Under the pieces are notes generated by a model. That model was given only the letters and a program-made list of their open reading frames with translations. It had not been told where the DNA came from and made no database searches. Both the position numbers and the translations under genes were made by a program. DNA of 64,000 nt. Source: Rheinheimera sp. MM224. GTDB taxonomy: Bacteria > Pseudomonadota > Gammaproteobacteria > Enterobacterales > Alteromonadaceae. Below are positions 19,797 through 29,063 of the stretch, piece by piece. The stretch is taken from positions 4,081,001-4,145,000 of the forward strand of contig NZ_OX352320.1 in the NCBI RefSeq assembly GCF_947090785.1, given 5' to 3'. Within the stretch, counting starts at the first letter, position 1; every line of letters starts with the position of its first letter.

Positions 19797-20395
19797 GCCA
19801 GATTTTTGCACAAGGGCTGGTCTGCCCTTTAGATAAAAACAATGTTGATACCGACCAAATCATACCTAAGCAGTTTTTAACTTCGGTCAGCCGTGACGGT
19901 TTTGCTGAAGCGTTGTTTTATGACTGGCGTTATCTGGCCAACGAAACGCCTAACCCGGACTTTGTGTTAAACGAGCCTCACTACAAAGGCGCCTCTATTC
20001 TGCTAACCCGGGCTAACTTTGGATGCGGTTCAAGCCGTGAGCATGCGCCATGGGCTATTCAGCAGTATGGTTTTAATGTGGTGATTGCCGAGAGTTTTGC
20101 CGATATTTTCTTTAATAACAGCATCAACAACGGCATGTTACTGATAAGCCTAAGCGCATCCAATATCGAATTTTTATTCAGCCGCTGCCAGCAAGGCATA
20201 CAAGAATGGAAAATTGATTTAGCAGGCCAGCAGATTATTCTGGGCAATAACGCAGCTGTGGGTTTTCAAATAGACCCTGATATCAAACAGCGTTTATTAA
20301 GTGGCCTGGATTTTATCGGTGCCAGCGAACAGTTTGCACCACAAATTAGTAGTTATGAACAACAACGTGCCAGTCAGCAGCCTTGGTTAGGTTAA
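19793..20395 (+). CDS. leuD: 3-isopropylmalate dehydratase small subunit
   Basis: A 200-residue swivel-domain partner of LeuC, with [15 protein letters not shown] near the N-terminus and [12 protein letters not shown], the loop that contacts substrate. It ends the leuABCD operon. No strong terminator is visible directly after it; the next 300 bases hold repeats. Confidence 0.95.
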   Translation: MSQIFAQGLVCPLDKNNVDTDQIIPKQFLTSVSRDGFAEALFYDWRYLANETPNPDFVLNEPHYKGASILLTRANFGCGSSREHAPWAIQQYGFNVVIAESFADIFFNNSINNGMLLISLSASNIEFLFSRCQQGIQEWKIDLAGQQIILGNNAAVGFQIDPDIKQRLLSGLDFIGASEQFAPQISSYEQQRASQQPWLG

Positions 20396-20700
20396 CCGCG
20401 CTTTCGTGCAGACCGCAGGGGCCGCGGCTTGTCCCGGCCCGTCTCTGGGCACCACGATATTTGCGGGGAAGGACAAGCCCAACTACCATCTGATTGGAAT
20501 TTGAAACGGGAGAGGATAAACCTCTCCCCTACAATTACACCTAGCCCCATCCAGCCATCCAGCCGTAAACTACTGATTTATTTGAACTACTTGCTTATCA
20601 GAAAAAGCGGGTAATACTTGGCAGAGTAGTACCCAACAGTATATAGTTTCATTATTATCAATTTTACTAGTTCACCTATTAACCTCTAAGGGGTATTTTT
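20396..20700. other. intergenic DNA with a REP-like palindrome at 20508-20533
   Basis: About 305 bases between leuD and the DUF3718 gene. GGGAGAGG and CCTCTCCC (20508-20515 and 20521-20528) surround ATAAA and are followed by CTAC, the same design as the elements at 8318 and 21236. Another GC-rich palindromic stretch lies near 20410-20480. The last 60 bases should hold the promoter of the DUF3718 gene; CTAAGGGGT is its ribosome site. Confidence 0.55.
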
Positions 20701-21072
20701 ATGAAAAAGCTCGTTACATTAGCAGTAGTAGCAAGTGCTTATTTCGCGGCAGCGCCGGCAGCTTTGGCTCAGGATCAATGGGTCACCTCTTTGTGTGAAT
20801 ACACAAAAGCCGACGATAAAAATCGCGTCCGTAAAGTATTATCCGATAACAAAGTGAACCTTCGTAAGATTTACGATGTAATTCAATGCAATGGCGATTC
20901 GCTGATTAAATTTGCAATGCGCAGTGACGCTTATGAAACGGGTTCATTTTTTGTGAAGCAGATGCCTGCTAAAGCTTTAGTGGCAGAAGATCTGGAAACA
21001 TGGGCAACCGCTAATGGTTTAGCCGCATCTCCGCTGATTAACGATATAAAAGCCCGTATCGGCCAGGACTAA
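20701..21072 (+). CDS. DUF3718 family periplasmic protein
   Basis: A 123-residue protein with a clear signal peptide (MKKLVTLAVVASAYFAAAPA, cleaved after ALAQ) and a small mature domain with two cysteines, in SLCEYTKADDKNRVRKVL and IQCNGDSLIKFA. These are the DUF3718 marks, a family of exported proteins of Alteromonadales with unknown function. A strong ribosome site precedes it and a terminator is found 250 bases downstream. Confidence 0.75.
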   Translation: MKKLVTLAVVASAYFAAAPAALAQDQWVTSLCEYTKADDKNRVRKVLSDNKVNLRKIYDVIQCNGDSLIKFAMRSDAYETGSFFVKQMPAKALVAEDLETWATANGLAASPLINDIKARIGQD

Positions 21073-21235
21073 TTATAGCCTTCGTACTTGAAGCCGTAGC
21101 TTTGTTGCCTGCCTGATTTTAAGGAAAGAGTCGCCCCAGTCACATAGGACAACTATGCTCCTGGGGTCTCGATCGCTTGCCGCCTCGCTACAACTTCAAT
21201 TACTTTGGCTATATACCCTATGACTTGAAGCTTAC

Positions 21236-21261
21236 GGGCGGGGATAAACCCAGCCCCTACG
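21236..21261. repeat. REP-like short palindrome (third copy of the CTAC family)
   Basis: GGGCGGGG and CCCAGCCC flank ATAAA and are followed by CTACG, matching the elements at 8318 and 20508. It lies in the 260-base gap after the DUF3718 gene, which also holds CTTGAAG repeats near 21090 and 21223 and no gene that I can support. Confidence 0.6.
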
Positions 21262-21322
21262 TTTCCTGCGCTCCTCGCCCCAGTCACACAGGGCAAGGTG
21301 CCTGCTCGTGTAAAGTGTACTG

Positions 21323-21350
21323 AAACGGTCCATTAAGGGGCCGTTTTTTT
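21323..21350 (+). terminator. Rho-independent terminator, plus strand
   Basis: AAACGGTCC and GGGGCCGTTT pair around a short loop and are followed by seven T residues on the plus strand. It would stop transcripts from the DUF3718 gene before they enter the convergent PepSY gene, whose stop codon lies inside the hairpin. Confidence 0.7.
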
Positions 21351-22394
21351 ATCCTTGCTATAAGCTTCACGTCTTTTATGATAAATCATGCCTAATACCC
21401 AAAGTATCAACGGGATAAAACCTGTCAGCAACAGCAAAACTTTATAGAAGTCCCCTCCTACAGCAGCCATATGCAGAGGATAAATCAGTTGGCTAAGTTG
21501 TTTTCCTTGCCCCATCTCCGTGGCTTTTTGCACAGATAAAACACTGGAACTGGCTGGGTCGAGTTTGATCAGAGTACGGCCATTCGGGTGCCACTCTGCG
21601 CTCAGCTGAGCACGGATTGATAATTCTTGTTCTGTTTTCTTTCGAAAACTGACTAAACGCAGAACCCCTTCAGGTAATTGTTGTTGTGCGGCCGGCAACC
21701 ATAAAACCCACTGACTTTGAGTCACAGGATAAGCAGACATTTCAATTTGAGCTGTTTTTGCTTCAACATCACGAAACAACCAACTTAGGCCTTGTTGTAC
21801 TTGCTGGTTATAGACCATAGCAGTGCCACTCAGAACACTAAGTAGCAGCAGAGGAGTAGCCCAAAACGCAATAACAAAGTGCCATTGCCTGGACCAGCGG
21901 ATAGCAGGAGCAGACAAGGGTAAACGCCATAAGCGCCAGCCCCAGTGCCTGGGCCAGCTATGCCATAAACCAGATCCAATCAGCAGTAGCGCCAATAACC
22001 CCAGCACACCCATAATTTGTTCGCCCAGCTCAGCACTGAATAAATGCAGATGAAATTCATAAAACCAGCCGATGAAATCTTCATACTGGCTGCGGCTTAG
22101 CAATAATTGACCCGAAGCGGACCAGTACTCTAAGGTGCCATCCAGACGGGCGAGTTCAAGCCATGGTCGTTCAGTAGTAGCAAGCCGGACAAAGTTGTAG
22201 TCGGTCTGAGGCAAAGTATCTAATACCTTACCCCAAATGGCTAAATCAGTGATTAAAGGCTGCTGCAGTTGCGGATACAGCCATTGCAGCAACGAATTCT
22301 TGTAGAGTAAAACAGCGCCGGTCAGGCTGGCGGGCACCAGCCATAAGGCTAAAATCAGGCCAAAAACCCGGTGTAACTTTTTGGCCACTCTCAT
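21333..22394 (-). CDS. PepSY-associated membrane protein of iron uptake
   Basis: This 353-residue inner-membrane protein has four likely membrane helices (near residues 10-30, 128-148, 172-195 and 318-338) and a periplasmic PepSY-like region, as in PiuB/PepSY_TM proteins. Histidines near the membrane faces (KLHRVFGLILALW, WHFVIAFWA, LHMAAVGG) suggest haem binding or ferric reduction. The gene starts 12 bases after the TonB receptor gene and is surely cotranscribed. I infer that it helps release iron from the siderophore imported by that receptor. Confidence 0.75.
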   Translation of the reverse strand: MRVAKKLHRVFGLILALWLVPASLTGAVLLYKNSLLQWLYPQLQQPLITDLAIWGKVLDTLPQTDYNFVRLATTERPWLELARLDGTLEYWSASGQLLLSRSQYEDFIGWFYEFHLHLFSAELGEQIMGVLGLLALLLIGSGLWHSWPRHWGWRLWRLPLSAPAIRWSRQWHFVIAFWATPLLLLSVLSGTAMVYNQQVQQGLSWLFRDVEAKTAQIEMSAYPVTQSQWVLWLPAAQQQLPEGVLRLVSFRKKTEQELSIRAQLSAEWHPNGRTLIKLDPASSSVLSVQKATEMGQGKQLSQLIYPLHMAAVGGDFYKVLLLLTGFIPLILWVLGMIYHKRREAYSKDKKTAP

Positions 22395-22406
22395 CCGTTA
22401 AAATCC

Positions 22407-24482
22407 TTAAAACGCCATCTGCCAATTCAGATTTAAAGTGCGGCCTAAACCGGCAAAATAACTGCTATTGGCAGGGGTAGTTTGTGAATAATAGGTAATG
22501 TACTGTTTATCCAGTGCATTCTCCAGACCCAAAGTCCAGCTGCCCCAGTTGTTTGTATCATAACGGCCGGATAAATCCAGCGTATGGTAGCCATCAAAAG
22601 AAGAGCCGTCGTTATAGTCGACGTCAAACAGCTGACTGATTTGTACTCTGCTGCTCAATTGCATCGGCCATTGTTGTAACCAATACAGGTTTAAGCGTTC
22701 AGGGGCAATATTAATGCCGCCTAAATCTTTATCGACCTGACCATCGTTGTTACTGTCATAACGGCCATCTGTGCGGGCATAAGTGAAACCTAAAGTGCTG
22801 TTATCACTCAGATTGTATTCGCCTTCAGCTTCAAAACCTGATATTTCAGTTTGCTCACGCATCACGCTGTAAATACCGTCGGCATCGGCTTGCAGGCGTG
22901 AGCCCAGATCGGAATCCGACTGGAAATAGCTCAGCTGCAAACGGTATTGATCTTCTGTCAGCTCGATACCGACTTCAGCGTTATCAGAGATCACAGGCTG
23001 TAAGTTCAGAAACTTAGCTACAGACTGATTCGGTGTATTAATAGCACGCAGTACCCTACCCACATCCGGCATGCTAAAACCTTCGCTGTAGCTGGCATAA
23101 ACCCGGATACTGTCAGACCACTGATGCACCACACCAAAGTTTTTCAGCAGTTCATTAAAGCTGGGCTCGCCACCAGTGACAAAACTGCTGTTGGATGAAG
23201 CCAGCGTCGTAAAGTCGGCGACAGATAACTGGCCGTATTCATAACGGGCACCAGCACTGAAAGTCCAGTTTTTAATCTGGTTGTAACGCAGCTGAACAAA
23301 AGGTGCGTAGTTAGTGAATTCAGTTTCAGGTACCCAGTTTCTGTTGGTCATCACCAGTTCCTGATAAGTGCTGTCCTGCAACCAATCCAGACCAGTGCTT
23401 AAATCCACGCCCGTATCCGCTAAATCAGCACGGAAATACGTCAGACGACTGCCGACTTTTTCTGAGATATTTTGTGATTGATCAAAAATAGCTGCACCTA
23501 AGGCAGGGTCCTGGAACACCGCAGCTCTGCTGCCGCCAAACATAGAAGCAAAGTCCTGAGCAAATAATTGCAGATTCAACTGACCGCCAGCTATATCCTG
23601 ATGCTGATAATCCAACGAAGCCGAAGTCACTTTATTTTGTGATGGCTTGCCTTCGGTGACTCCGCGCGCTGAGGTAGTAGGAATGCCTTGGGCTGCATTA
23701 CCTGGAACCGTGACGTAGTTATTATTACCTTTTAAATCGAAGTGATTGATCATCAGCTGCAGGCTTTGAACTTCAGTCATCTGCCACTTACTTTTGATAA
23801 ATAAGTCGACCGTATCGGAGTCCATGGTATCACCCTGAGTGGTATCCACTCCAATAGGATTACCATCACCATCCAGATACAAGCCGGTTTTATTAAATGC
23901 AGCGCCAGTGACTAAAGAGACATCATCAAACTGTTCGGAAAACAGATAACTAGCTTTATAACTTTGAGTATCAGAGCCACCAGCTGTTGGCAACGAACCG
24001 GATAAACTGACCTGATGCTTCTGCTCGCCCGGTGATTTAGTAATGATATTGATAATACCACCACTGGCACCCATGCCCTGAATAGCATTGGCGCCACGTA
24101 TGATTTCAATACGTTCAATCATGGAGGGGTCTATGGTATTGCCATCGCGCGAACCGTTACGTAAAGGCGTAGATTGCGGCACACCGTCAATCATATAAAG
24201 AGGCTCACGGCCACGCAGGGTTTCGCCATTGGCGGTTAATTTTTGTCGGCTAGGTGAAAAGCTGGGTAACAAATTACCCAAAATTTGCGATAAGTCCTGA
24301 GTCACAGCCAACTGAGATTTTAACTCTTCCTGATCGATCACCGTAATAGTGGCAGGTACTGTACTGACGGGATAAGAAGAGCGGGTAGCTGACACACTGA
24401 TGGTTTCAATTTCAGTGGCAGTTTCTGCAGCCAGTAACGGCAATGGTAAGGCCAAAGCCATAGCTAATCTGGACAACTTCAT
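22407..24482 (-). CDS. TonB-dependent siderophore receptor
   Basis: A 691-residue outer-membrane receptor. The ATG at 24482 gives a signal peptide (MKLSRLAMALALPLPLLAA) and follows TTAGGTGAAG. A TonB box-like IETISVSATR is followed by a plug domain (LPSFSPSRQKLTANGETLRGR, PLYMIDGVPQ, IERIEIIRGANAIQGMGASG) and a 22-strand-type barrel ending in an aromatic phenylalanine (LNLNWQMAF). It should import a ferric siderophore or similar iron complex. It heads a two-gene operon with a PepSY protein, behind a perfect 30-bp palindrome. Confidence 0.88.
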   Translation of the reverse strand: MKLSRLAMALALPLPLLAAETATEIETISVSATRSSYPVSTVPATITVIDQEELKSQLAVTQDLSQILGNLLPSFSPSRQKLTANGETLRGREPLYMIDGVPQSTPLRNGSRDGNTIDPSMIERIEIIRGANAIQGMGASGGIINIITKSPGEQKHQVSLSGSLPTAGGSDTQSYKASYLFSEQFDDVSLVTGAAFNKTGLYLDGDGNPIGVDTTQGDTMDSDTVDLFIKSKWQMTEVQSLQLMINHFDLKGNNNYVTVPGNAAQGIPTTSARGVTEGKPSQNKVTSASLDYQHQDIAGGQLNLQLFAQDFASMFGGSRAAVFQDPALGAAIFDQSQNISEKVGSRLTYFRADLADTGVDLSTGLDWLQDSTYQELVMTNRNWVPETEFTNYAPFVQLRYNQIKNWTFSAGARYEYGQLSVADFTTLASSNSSFVTGGEPSFNELLKNFGVVHQWSDSIRVYASYSEGFSMPDVGRVLRAINTPNQSVAKFLNLQPVISDNAEVGIELTEDQYRLQLSYFQSDSDLGSRLQADADGIYSVMREQTEISGFEAEGEYNLSDNSTLGFTYARTDGRYDSNNDGQVDKDLGGINIAPERLNLYWLQQWPMQLSSRVQISQLFDVDYNDGSSFDGYHTLDLSGRYDTNNWGSWTLGLENALDKQYITYYSQTTPANSSYFAGLGRTLNLNWQMAF

Positions 24483-24503
24483 AACTTCACCTAAGCTAAC
24501 AAA

Positions 24504-24533
24504 AATGGTTCGCATTTATAAATGCGAACCATT
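24504..24533. promoter_or_regulatory. perfect 30-bp palindrome, operator of the iron-uptake operon
   Basis: The half site AATGGTTCGCATTTA is followed directly by its exact reverse complement, TAAATGCGAACCATT. It ends 22 bases upstream of the TonB receptor start codon, a place where Fur or another repressor would act. It is more GC-rich in the middle of each arm than the usual Fur box, so the bound protein is uncertain; iron regulation is inferred from the genes. Confidence 0.7.
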
Positions 24534-24567
24534 CTTATGTCAAGTCAGATAAGACGGCTGCCTTGCC

Positions 24568-25533
24568 TTAGTTTGAATTGGCGCTCAGGCTTAAACTGGC
24601 GAAGCTGATGAAATCTTCAGCCGTCTCAATTCCTGCCATTGCAGAACCATCCTGCATTTGAGAAAAAGTAGGGGGTTGTTGAAACTGGAAGCTGAGTTTT
24701 AAGCGTTCAGGTTTTTGTAAAAAATTCAGCACAGGTTGGCGAATAGACTCTGGGATCTGTTGGTTTTGTTGCAAAGCAGCACTCAGTTGCTGCTGGGTAC
24801 TGGCGTAATCCGTGGTGATTTGTGCCGCAGCCAGCTTATCAAACAGCTGTTGTAAAAATTCTTTGTTTTCTATTTCAAAAGAGCCATTGGCTATACCAAT
24901 AACTCCCACTTTTTTCATCAAACCTGGCAAATAGTCTGGCTGCTCAGATTGCAGCTGCTGTTGTTCAGGTGTCAGCCCATGTATGTTTTCAGCAAATTTC
25001 CATAAGTCCGTCACGCCAGTTAAAGCAAAACGGTAATTCAGGCTGAAATGATGATCGACCCGCAATTCCTGCTGGAAAGTCAGCTCCCCTGTTTTTGCTT
25101 TGTATTTGTATTGATAACTCAGCTCCATCAGCAAAGTAGCCAGATAATCAGCTAAATCTTTTGGCAACGAGGCCAGAGCCTGTTGCGCCAGTTTTAAATC
25201 TTTTAAGCGGGCAGCTCCATCTTCAGGTAAACCATCACGCTGTAACCCTATCAACTCCACTTCACCAACTGTGGCTAAATCTCCCATACCTGCAATGCCT
25301 ATATGCAAGTCACGGATTTTGTAGCTTGAGGTAATAATATTCGCCGACAGTTTGCTGTAGCTCATATGAATAGGAGGCATATCACCTTGTTCGGCTAATT
25401 GCAGGTACTGCTGATTACTGCGTTCGATATGACCTGCCATCAGCTGTTCCGCTTGATGATTCGCATATAAAAAACCAGCCACAGCACTGGCAGATAGAAC
25501 CAATGCAGCACCTAACCAAACTTTTTTACTCAT
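24568..25533 (-). CDS. exported or membrane-anchored protein of unknown function
   Basis: A 321-residue protein with an N-terminal membrane anchor or signal (residues 5-23, VWLGAALVLSASAVAGFLYA) and a long periplasmic part with many beta segments and a glutamine-rich stretch near residues 240-275. The layout resembles the YdgA/DUF945 group, but I cannot see firm motifs and do not claim membership. It lies downstream of the iron operon on the same strand as that operon, with the palindrome between, so it is transcribed separately. Confidence 0.55.
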   Translation of the reverse strand: MSKKVWLGAALVLSASAVAGFLYANHQAEQLMAGHIERSNQQYLQLAEQGDMPPIHMSYSKLSANIITSSYKIRDLHIGIAGMGDLATVGEVELIGLQRDGLPEDGAARLKDLKLAQQALASLPKDLADYLATLLMELSYQYKYKAKTGELTFQQELRVDHHFSLNYRFALTGVTDLWKFAENIHGLTPEQQQLQSEQPDYLPGLMKKVGVIGIANGSFEIENKEFLQQLFDKLAAAQITTDYASTQQQLSAALQQNQQIPESIRQPVLNFLQKPERLKLSFQFQQPPTFSQMQDGSAMAGIETAEDFISFASLSLSANSN

Positions 25534-25667
25534 ATTCCCTCTTCCCTCAACAAAACTAACGGCGTCATACTAGCATGAGCAGAAAATAAAACACCTGCTT
25601 CAAGCTGTGATTCAATGTAAAAGCCTGTTAGTTTGATGTCTTTATTCTCTGTTTTTTTTGGTGCGAT

Positions 25668-26294
25668 ATGGAGTTCTATTTCCACTGGTTTGATTTATTA
25701 GGTATTGCCGTATTTGCAATTTCTGGCACCCTCGCAGCCTGGCGCAAACAAATGGACGGTTTTGGTGTCATAGTACTGGCAACAGTCACTGCCATAGGTG
25801 GCGGTACTTTACGCGATTTAATCCTCGACTCTCCGGTGATCTGGTTAAGCAACAACAGTTACTTTTTAGCCATTTTCGTTGCCGCAGGTTTAACTATTCT
25901 GGCAGTTCGTAACAGACTAGTGATCCCAAACAATACCTTACAAATTGCAGATGCCATTGGTCTGGCGTTTTTTGTCATTATGGGCACACAAAAAGCACTG
26001 GACCACGGCACCTCTGGTTTTGTCGCCATTATGATGGGCACTATGAGTGGGGTCTGTGGTGGCATGATCCGTGACGTATTATGCCGTGAAATTCCTATGG
26101 TGTTTCGTGGCGAGCTGTACGCTATTACCTGCATTTTTGGCGGCCTGGTGTACGTGCAGCTGCTGGGCTTTGGCGTCGCACAAATGCCCGCCATGCTGGC
26201 AGGAATGACTGCCTTATTAACCTTGCGTTTAGCCGCCATTCGCTGGCATCTGACTATTCCTGTATTTGGCAAAAAAGCCGACGACCTGCGTTAA
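25668..26294 (+). CDS. trimeric intracellular cation channel family protein (UPF0126, YicG-like)
   Basis: This 208-residue protein has seven membrane helices and two copies of the family's glycine-rich repeat: ATVTAIGGGTLRDLIL and GTMSGVCGGMIRDVL. Bacterial TRIC proteins are potassium-permeable channels; YicG and YadS are the E. coli members. The start at 25668 follows GGTGCGAT. It stands alone, divergent from the gene of unknown function. Confidence 0.85.
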   Translation: MEFYFHWFDLLGIAVFAISGTLAAWRKQMDGFGVIVLATVTAIGGGTLRDLILDSPVIWLSNNSYFLAIFVAAGLTILAVRNRLVIPNNTLQIADAIGLAFFVIMGTQKALDHGTSGFVAIMMGTMSGVCGGMIRDVLCREIPMVFRGELYAITCIFGGLVYVQLLGFGVAQMPAMLAGMTALLTLRLAAIRWHLTIPVFGKKADDLR

Positions 26295-26370
26295 CTCCAG
26301 CAACCTACAAGGCCACTTGTACTTTTTTATTTACACACAAAACAGAGCTTATTCTGCTTCGGCTTGAAAT

Positions 26371-26411
26371 TAATTAGGAAGCTAACTAAAATATAGTTAG
26401 CTTCCTAATTA
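26371..26411. promoter_or_regulatory. 41-bp operator-like palindrome of the MarR operon
   Basis: TAATTAGGAAGCTAACTA (26371-26388) and TAGTTAGCTTCCTAATTA (26394-26411) are perfect inverse copies separated by AAATA. The element ends 15 bases before the start codon of the MarR-family gene. MarR proteins bind such palindromes as dimers and often repress their own operon, so this is a strong candidate for the autoregulatory site; each arm may hold one dimer site, TTAGGAAGCTAA. Confidence 0.85.
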
Positions 26412-26425
26412 TTAACGAGCAAATT

Positions 26426-26878
26426 ATGAGTTTCCAAAGTTTAGGCCTGCAAGTTCATCTGCTGTCACGCCAATGGCGTTGTTTATTAGATAAACAACTG
26501 GCCTGTCAGGGCCTGACCCAAAGTTCTGGCATAGCACTGGTATACATAGCTGAAAATCAAGGCTTTAGCCAAACTGAACTGGCCCGCTTGTTAGCTGTAG
26601 AAACCCCATCTTTAGTGCCAGTGCTGGACCAACTGGAAAAACAAGGCCTGATTGAACGCCGCCCGTCAGAACAGGACAGACGCCAAAAGGCGTTGTATTT
26701 GCTGCCTGCAGCAACAGACTTAGTGGCAGCTATTAATCAGCAACGCCGCGTTTTGCAGCAGCAATTACTGGGGAATTTAACACCACAGCAGCAGCAGGAT
26801 CTTCCACAATTGCTGAGTCTGGTATTGCAACAAGCCGCAGTGCTTTTGCAGGACCAAAAAGCCGGAGACATATCATGA
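26426..26878 (+). CDS. MarR-family transcriptional regulator
   Basis: A 150-residue winged-helix regulator with the MarR DNA-binding region (QTELARLLAVETPSLVPVLDQL then GLIERRPSEQDRRQKALYL, the wing with the DxRxK motif). It lies directly behind the long palindrome and overlaps the HlyD gene by 4 bases. I infer that it represses this efflux operon and that an aromatic or phenolic compound releases it. Confidence 0.88.
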   Translation: MSFQSLGLQVHLLSRQWRCLLDKQLACQGLTQSSGIALVYIAENQGFSQTELARLLAVETPSLVPVLDQLEKQGLIERRPSEQDRRQKALYLLPAATDLVAAINQQRRVLQQQLLGNLTPQQQQDLPQLLSLVLQQAAVLLQDQKAGDIS

Positions 26879-27939
26879 GCGCCGAACAACTGTTTAACCG
26901 TTGGATCAAATGGACTTTAGTGCTATTTGGATTGGTGTTTGGTTACTACCTGGCTGCCGATTTGTATATGCCTGTCACCACAGACAGCTTAGTGCAACGT
27001 TATGTCGTGCAGGTTGCCCCCCAAGTCCCTGGCCGTGTGGTGTCTATTGCGGTGCAGAATAATCAGCAGGTTAAAAAAGGTGATTTGTTATTCGAACTGG
27101 ACCCGGCTGACTATCAGCTCAAGCTGGAACTGGCCCAATTGCAACTGGAACAAAGTCAGCAAAACAACCGTCAGTTAAGTGCAGCTTTACAAAGCGCTGC
27201 AGCCCGTGTTGATCAGGCGCGTTTTGCCTTGCAGGAAGTACAGCGGGAAGATCAGCGTTATCAGCAACTGTACAATCAAAAACTAATAGCACGTCAGCAA
27301 CTGGATCAAAGCCATACAGCTGTGCTCAAAGCCAAAGCGGAGCTACAGGCCAGCACCGCAGATTTAGCAGAACGTGAAGCAGAACTGGGTATTCCAACTC
27401 AGGAGCTGGTGCAAATTAAACAGGCCCGCAATCAGCTGGCATTAGCCCAACTGGAGCTGGACAGAACCAAGGTGTATGCAGATGTCGATGGCATAGTCAC
27501 AGACTTGCAACTGGAAGTTGGCACTAATTTGGCCAGTCATCAAGCTACTGTTGCTCTGGTCTCCACTCAGCAAAGTTGGGTCAGCGCTTTGTTTCGTGAA
27601 AAAAGTTTGCTGCATGTACAACAAGGTACCGAAGCTCTCATCACTTTTGATGCTTTACCAGGCGAAGTATTCAGCGCTTCGGTACGGGATATAGATGCAG
27701 GTGTTGCCAACGGCCAGAGCACACCAGATGGACGTTTAGCGACGGCAGACAGCAGCAGCCGCTGGGTCCGTGATGCGCAGCGTTTAAAAGTAAATCTGGC
27801 GATGCAACAGCAAATGCCGTCCGCTTTAGTGGTTGGATCCCGGGCAACAGTGCAACTGGTGCCAAAAGACAACCGCCTGCTGGCAGCTTTGGCAAAAAGC
27901 CAAATTCAGCTGATTAGCTTGCTGCACTATGTTTATTAA
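26875..27939 (+). CDS. HlyD-family membrane fusion protein
   Basis: This 354-residue adaptor has one N-terminal membrane helix (about residues 13-30), a lipoyl-like half (VAPQVPGRVVSIAVQNNQQVKKGDLLFELD), a long coiled-coil hairpin (about 80-185) and a beta-barrel domain. It should link the DUF2955/FUSC-like inner-membrane protein encoded next to an outer-membrane channel, in the manner of AaeA or EmrA. It is the second gene of the MarR operon. Confidence 0.85.
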   Translation: MSAEQLFNRWIKWTLVLFGLVFGYYLAADLYMPVTTDSLVQRYVVQVAPQVPGRVVSIAVQNNQQVKKGDLLFELDPADYQLKLELAQLQLEQSQQNNRQLSAALQSAAARVDQARFALQEVQREDQRYQQLYNQKLIARQQLDQSHTAVLKAKAELQASTADLAEREAELGIPTQELVQIKQARNQLALAQLELDRTKVYADVDGIVTDLQLEVGTNLASHQATVALVSTQQSWVSALFREKSLLHVQQGTEALITFDALPGEVFSASVRDIDAGVANGQSTPDGRLATADSSSRWVRDAQRLKVNLAMQQQMPSALVVGSRATVQLVPKDNRLLAALAKSQIQLISLLHYVY

Positions 27940-28001
27940 AGCGGCGTTTACTAAAGTGACGTTTACTAACGCAGTCTTTACTAAAACTTTTAGGTCCGGT
28001 T

Positions 28002-29033
28002 ATGTTTGCACCCACTCCCTTTCATAAAGTACTGCGGCTGGCCTTTGGTGCCAGCCTCGGCTTACTGCTGGCCAAACTGACCAACTCGGATCAATGGGGT
28101 GTGTTTTTTACCATCAGTCCTGTGTTGTTGTTAGGTTTAATCCCCAGACTGACGCCTTTTGTTGTACTGCAATACGTGAGCGCGAACCTGATAGCTGGCT
28201 CTATGGTGCTGCTGTACAGCTGGCTTGGTGCTTTAAGCACTGTGATGACGCTGCTGGTTTTTATCTATTTCCTATGGTTATTCCGTTTGATGGCCAAAGG
28301 CGCGCTTTTTGTATTTGCCGCTATTGCCATTATTAACGGCAGTATCTTTTTGCATTTCGCCAGTTACCCCAGCATGGATCCGGGCCAGATGCTTGGCAAT
28401 GCTTTATTGGCTGTACTATTTGCTTTGCTGATTAGTGGTGTTGTGATTTGGCTCTTTCCTGTGCCAGAACAGTCTATGCAAATGCCTCCAGCTAAAACCC
28501 CACTTGAACAGCAACAGCAAAGCCTGGTCGCAGCAGCTATTGCAACCTTGTCTTTTGTGACCTTTCAACTGCTGGATTTACAGGATTCGCTATCTGCTCA
28601 GGCCAGCAGCATCCTTATTCTGTTGCCTATGAGTTTTACTGGCATAGTGCAGGCTGGTATCAAACGAGCGTCAGGAGTATTGCTGGGTTCCGCCTATGCG
28701 ATAGCGGTCCAGTTGGTGTTGTATGACAACTACCAGCATTTACCCTTAACTATGCTGGCATTCTTTTTTGGTATGCTGATTTTCGCCAGAGCGCAGCAAC
28801 TGGAAGGCCCGGGCTCTGGTGTAGCTTTTGGTGGCATGACCACTATGGCTATTATTTTTGGTCAGTATTTAAAGCCAGATCAAGATTTGATGTACAGCGC
28901 TTTGTACCGCATCAGCTCTGTCAGTGTGGCTGTGGTTTTGACACTGGTATTAGCCACTGTACTTTATCTGCTGCTGGAACGTCGCAACCTTAAAATCAAC
29001 GCCAATAAAAAAGCCCCGCTTGTCAGTGACTAG
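28002..29033 (+). CDS. DUF2955 / FUSC-like efflux membrane protein
   Basis: A 343-residue polytopic protein with about ten membrane helices in two halves. The RLAFGASLGLLLAKLT segment near the start and the second-half GIKRASGVLLGSAYAIAVQL are typical of the DUF2955 group, which is related to AaeB-type aromatic acid exporters. It forms a probable efflux pair with the HlyD protein upstream. The 62-base gap before it contains three imperfect copies of GTTTACTAA or CTTTACTAA. A terminator of the convergent gene overlaps its 3' end. Confidence 0.75.
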   Translation: MFAPTPFHKVLRLAFGASLGLLLAKLTNSDQWGVFFTISPVLLLGLIPRLTPFVVLQYVSANLIAGSMVLLYSWLGALSTVMTLLVFIYFLWLFRLMAKGALFVFAAIAIINGSIFLHFASYPSMDPGQMLGNALLAVLFALLISGVVIWLFPVPEQSMQMPPAKTPLEQQQQSLVAAAIATLSFVTFQLLDLQDSLSAQASSILILLPMSFTGIVQAGIKRASGVLLGSAYAIAVQLVLYDNYQHLPLTMLAFFFGMLIFARAQQLEGPGSGVAFGGMTTMAIIFGQYLKPDQDLMYSALYRISSVSVAVVLTLVLATVLYLLLERRNLKINANKKAPLVSD

Positions 29034-29040
29034 CAGGGCT
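29005..29040 (-). terminator. Rho-independent terminator of terC
   Basis: AGCCCTGC and GCGGGGCT form the stem on the minus strand (one mismatch), followed by a T-run opposite 29005-29012. It lies 24 bases beyond the TerC stop codon and inside the end of the DUF2955 gene, so the two convergent genes share it. Confidence 0.75.
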
Positions 29041-29063
29041 CTTCTCATCGGCTTCGCTTAGGC

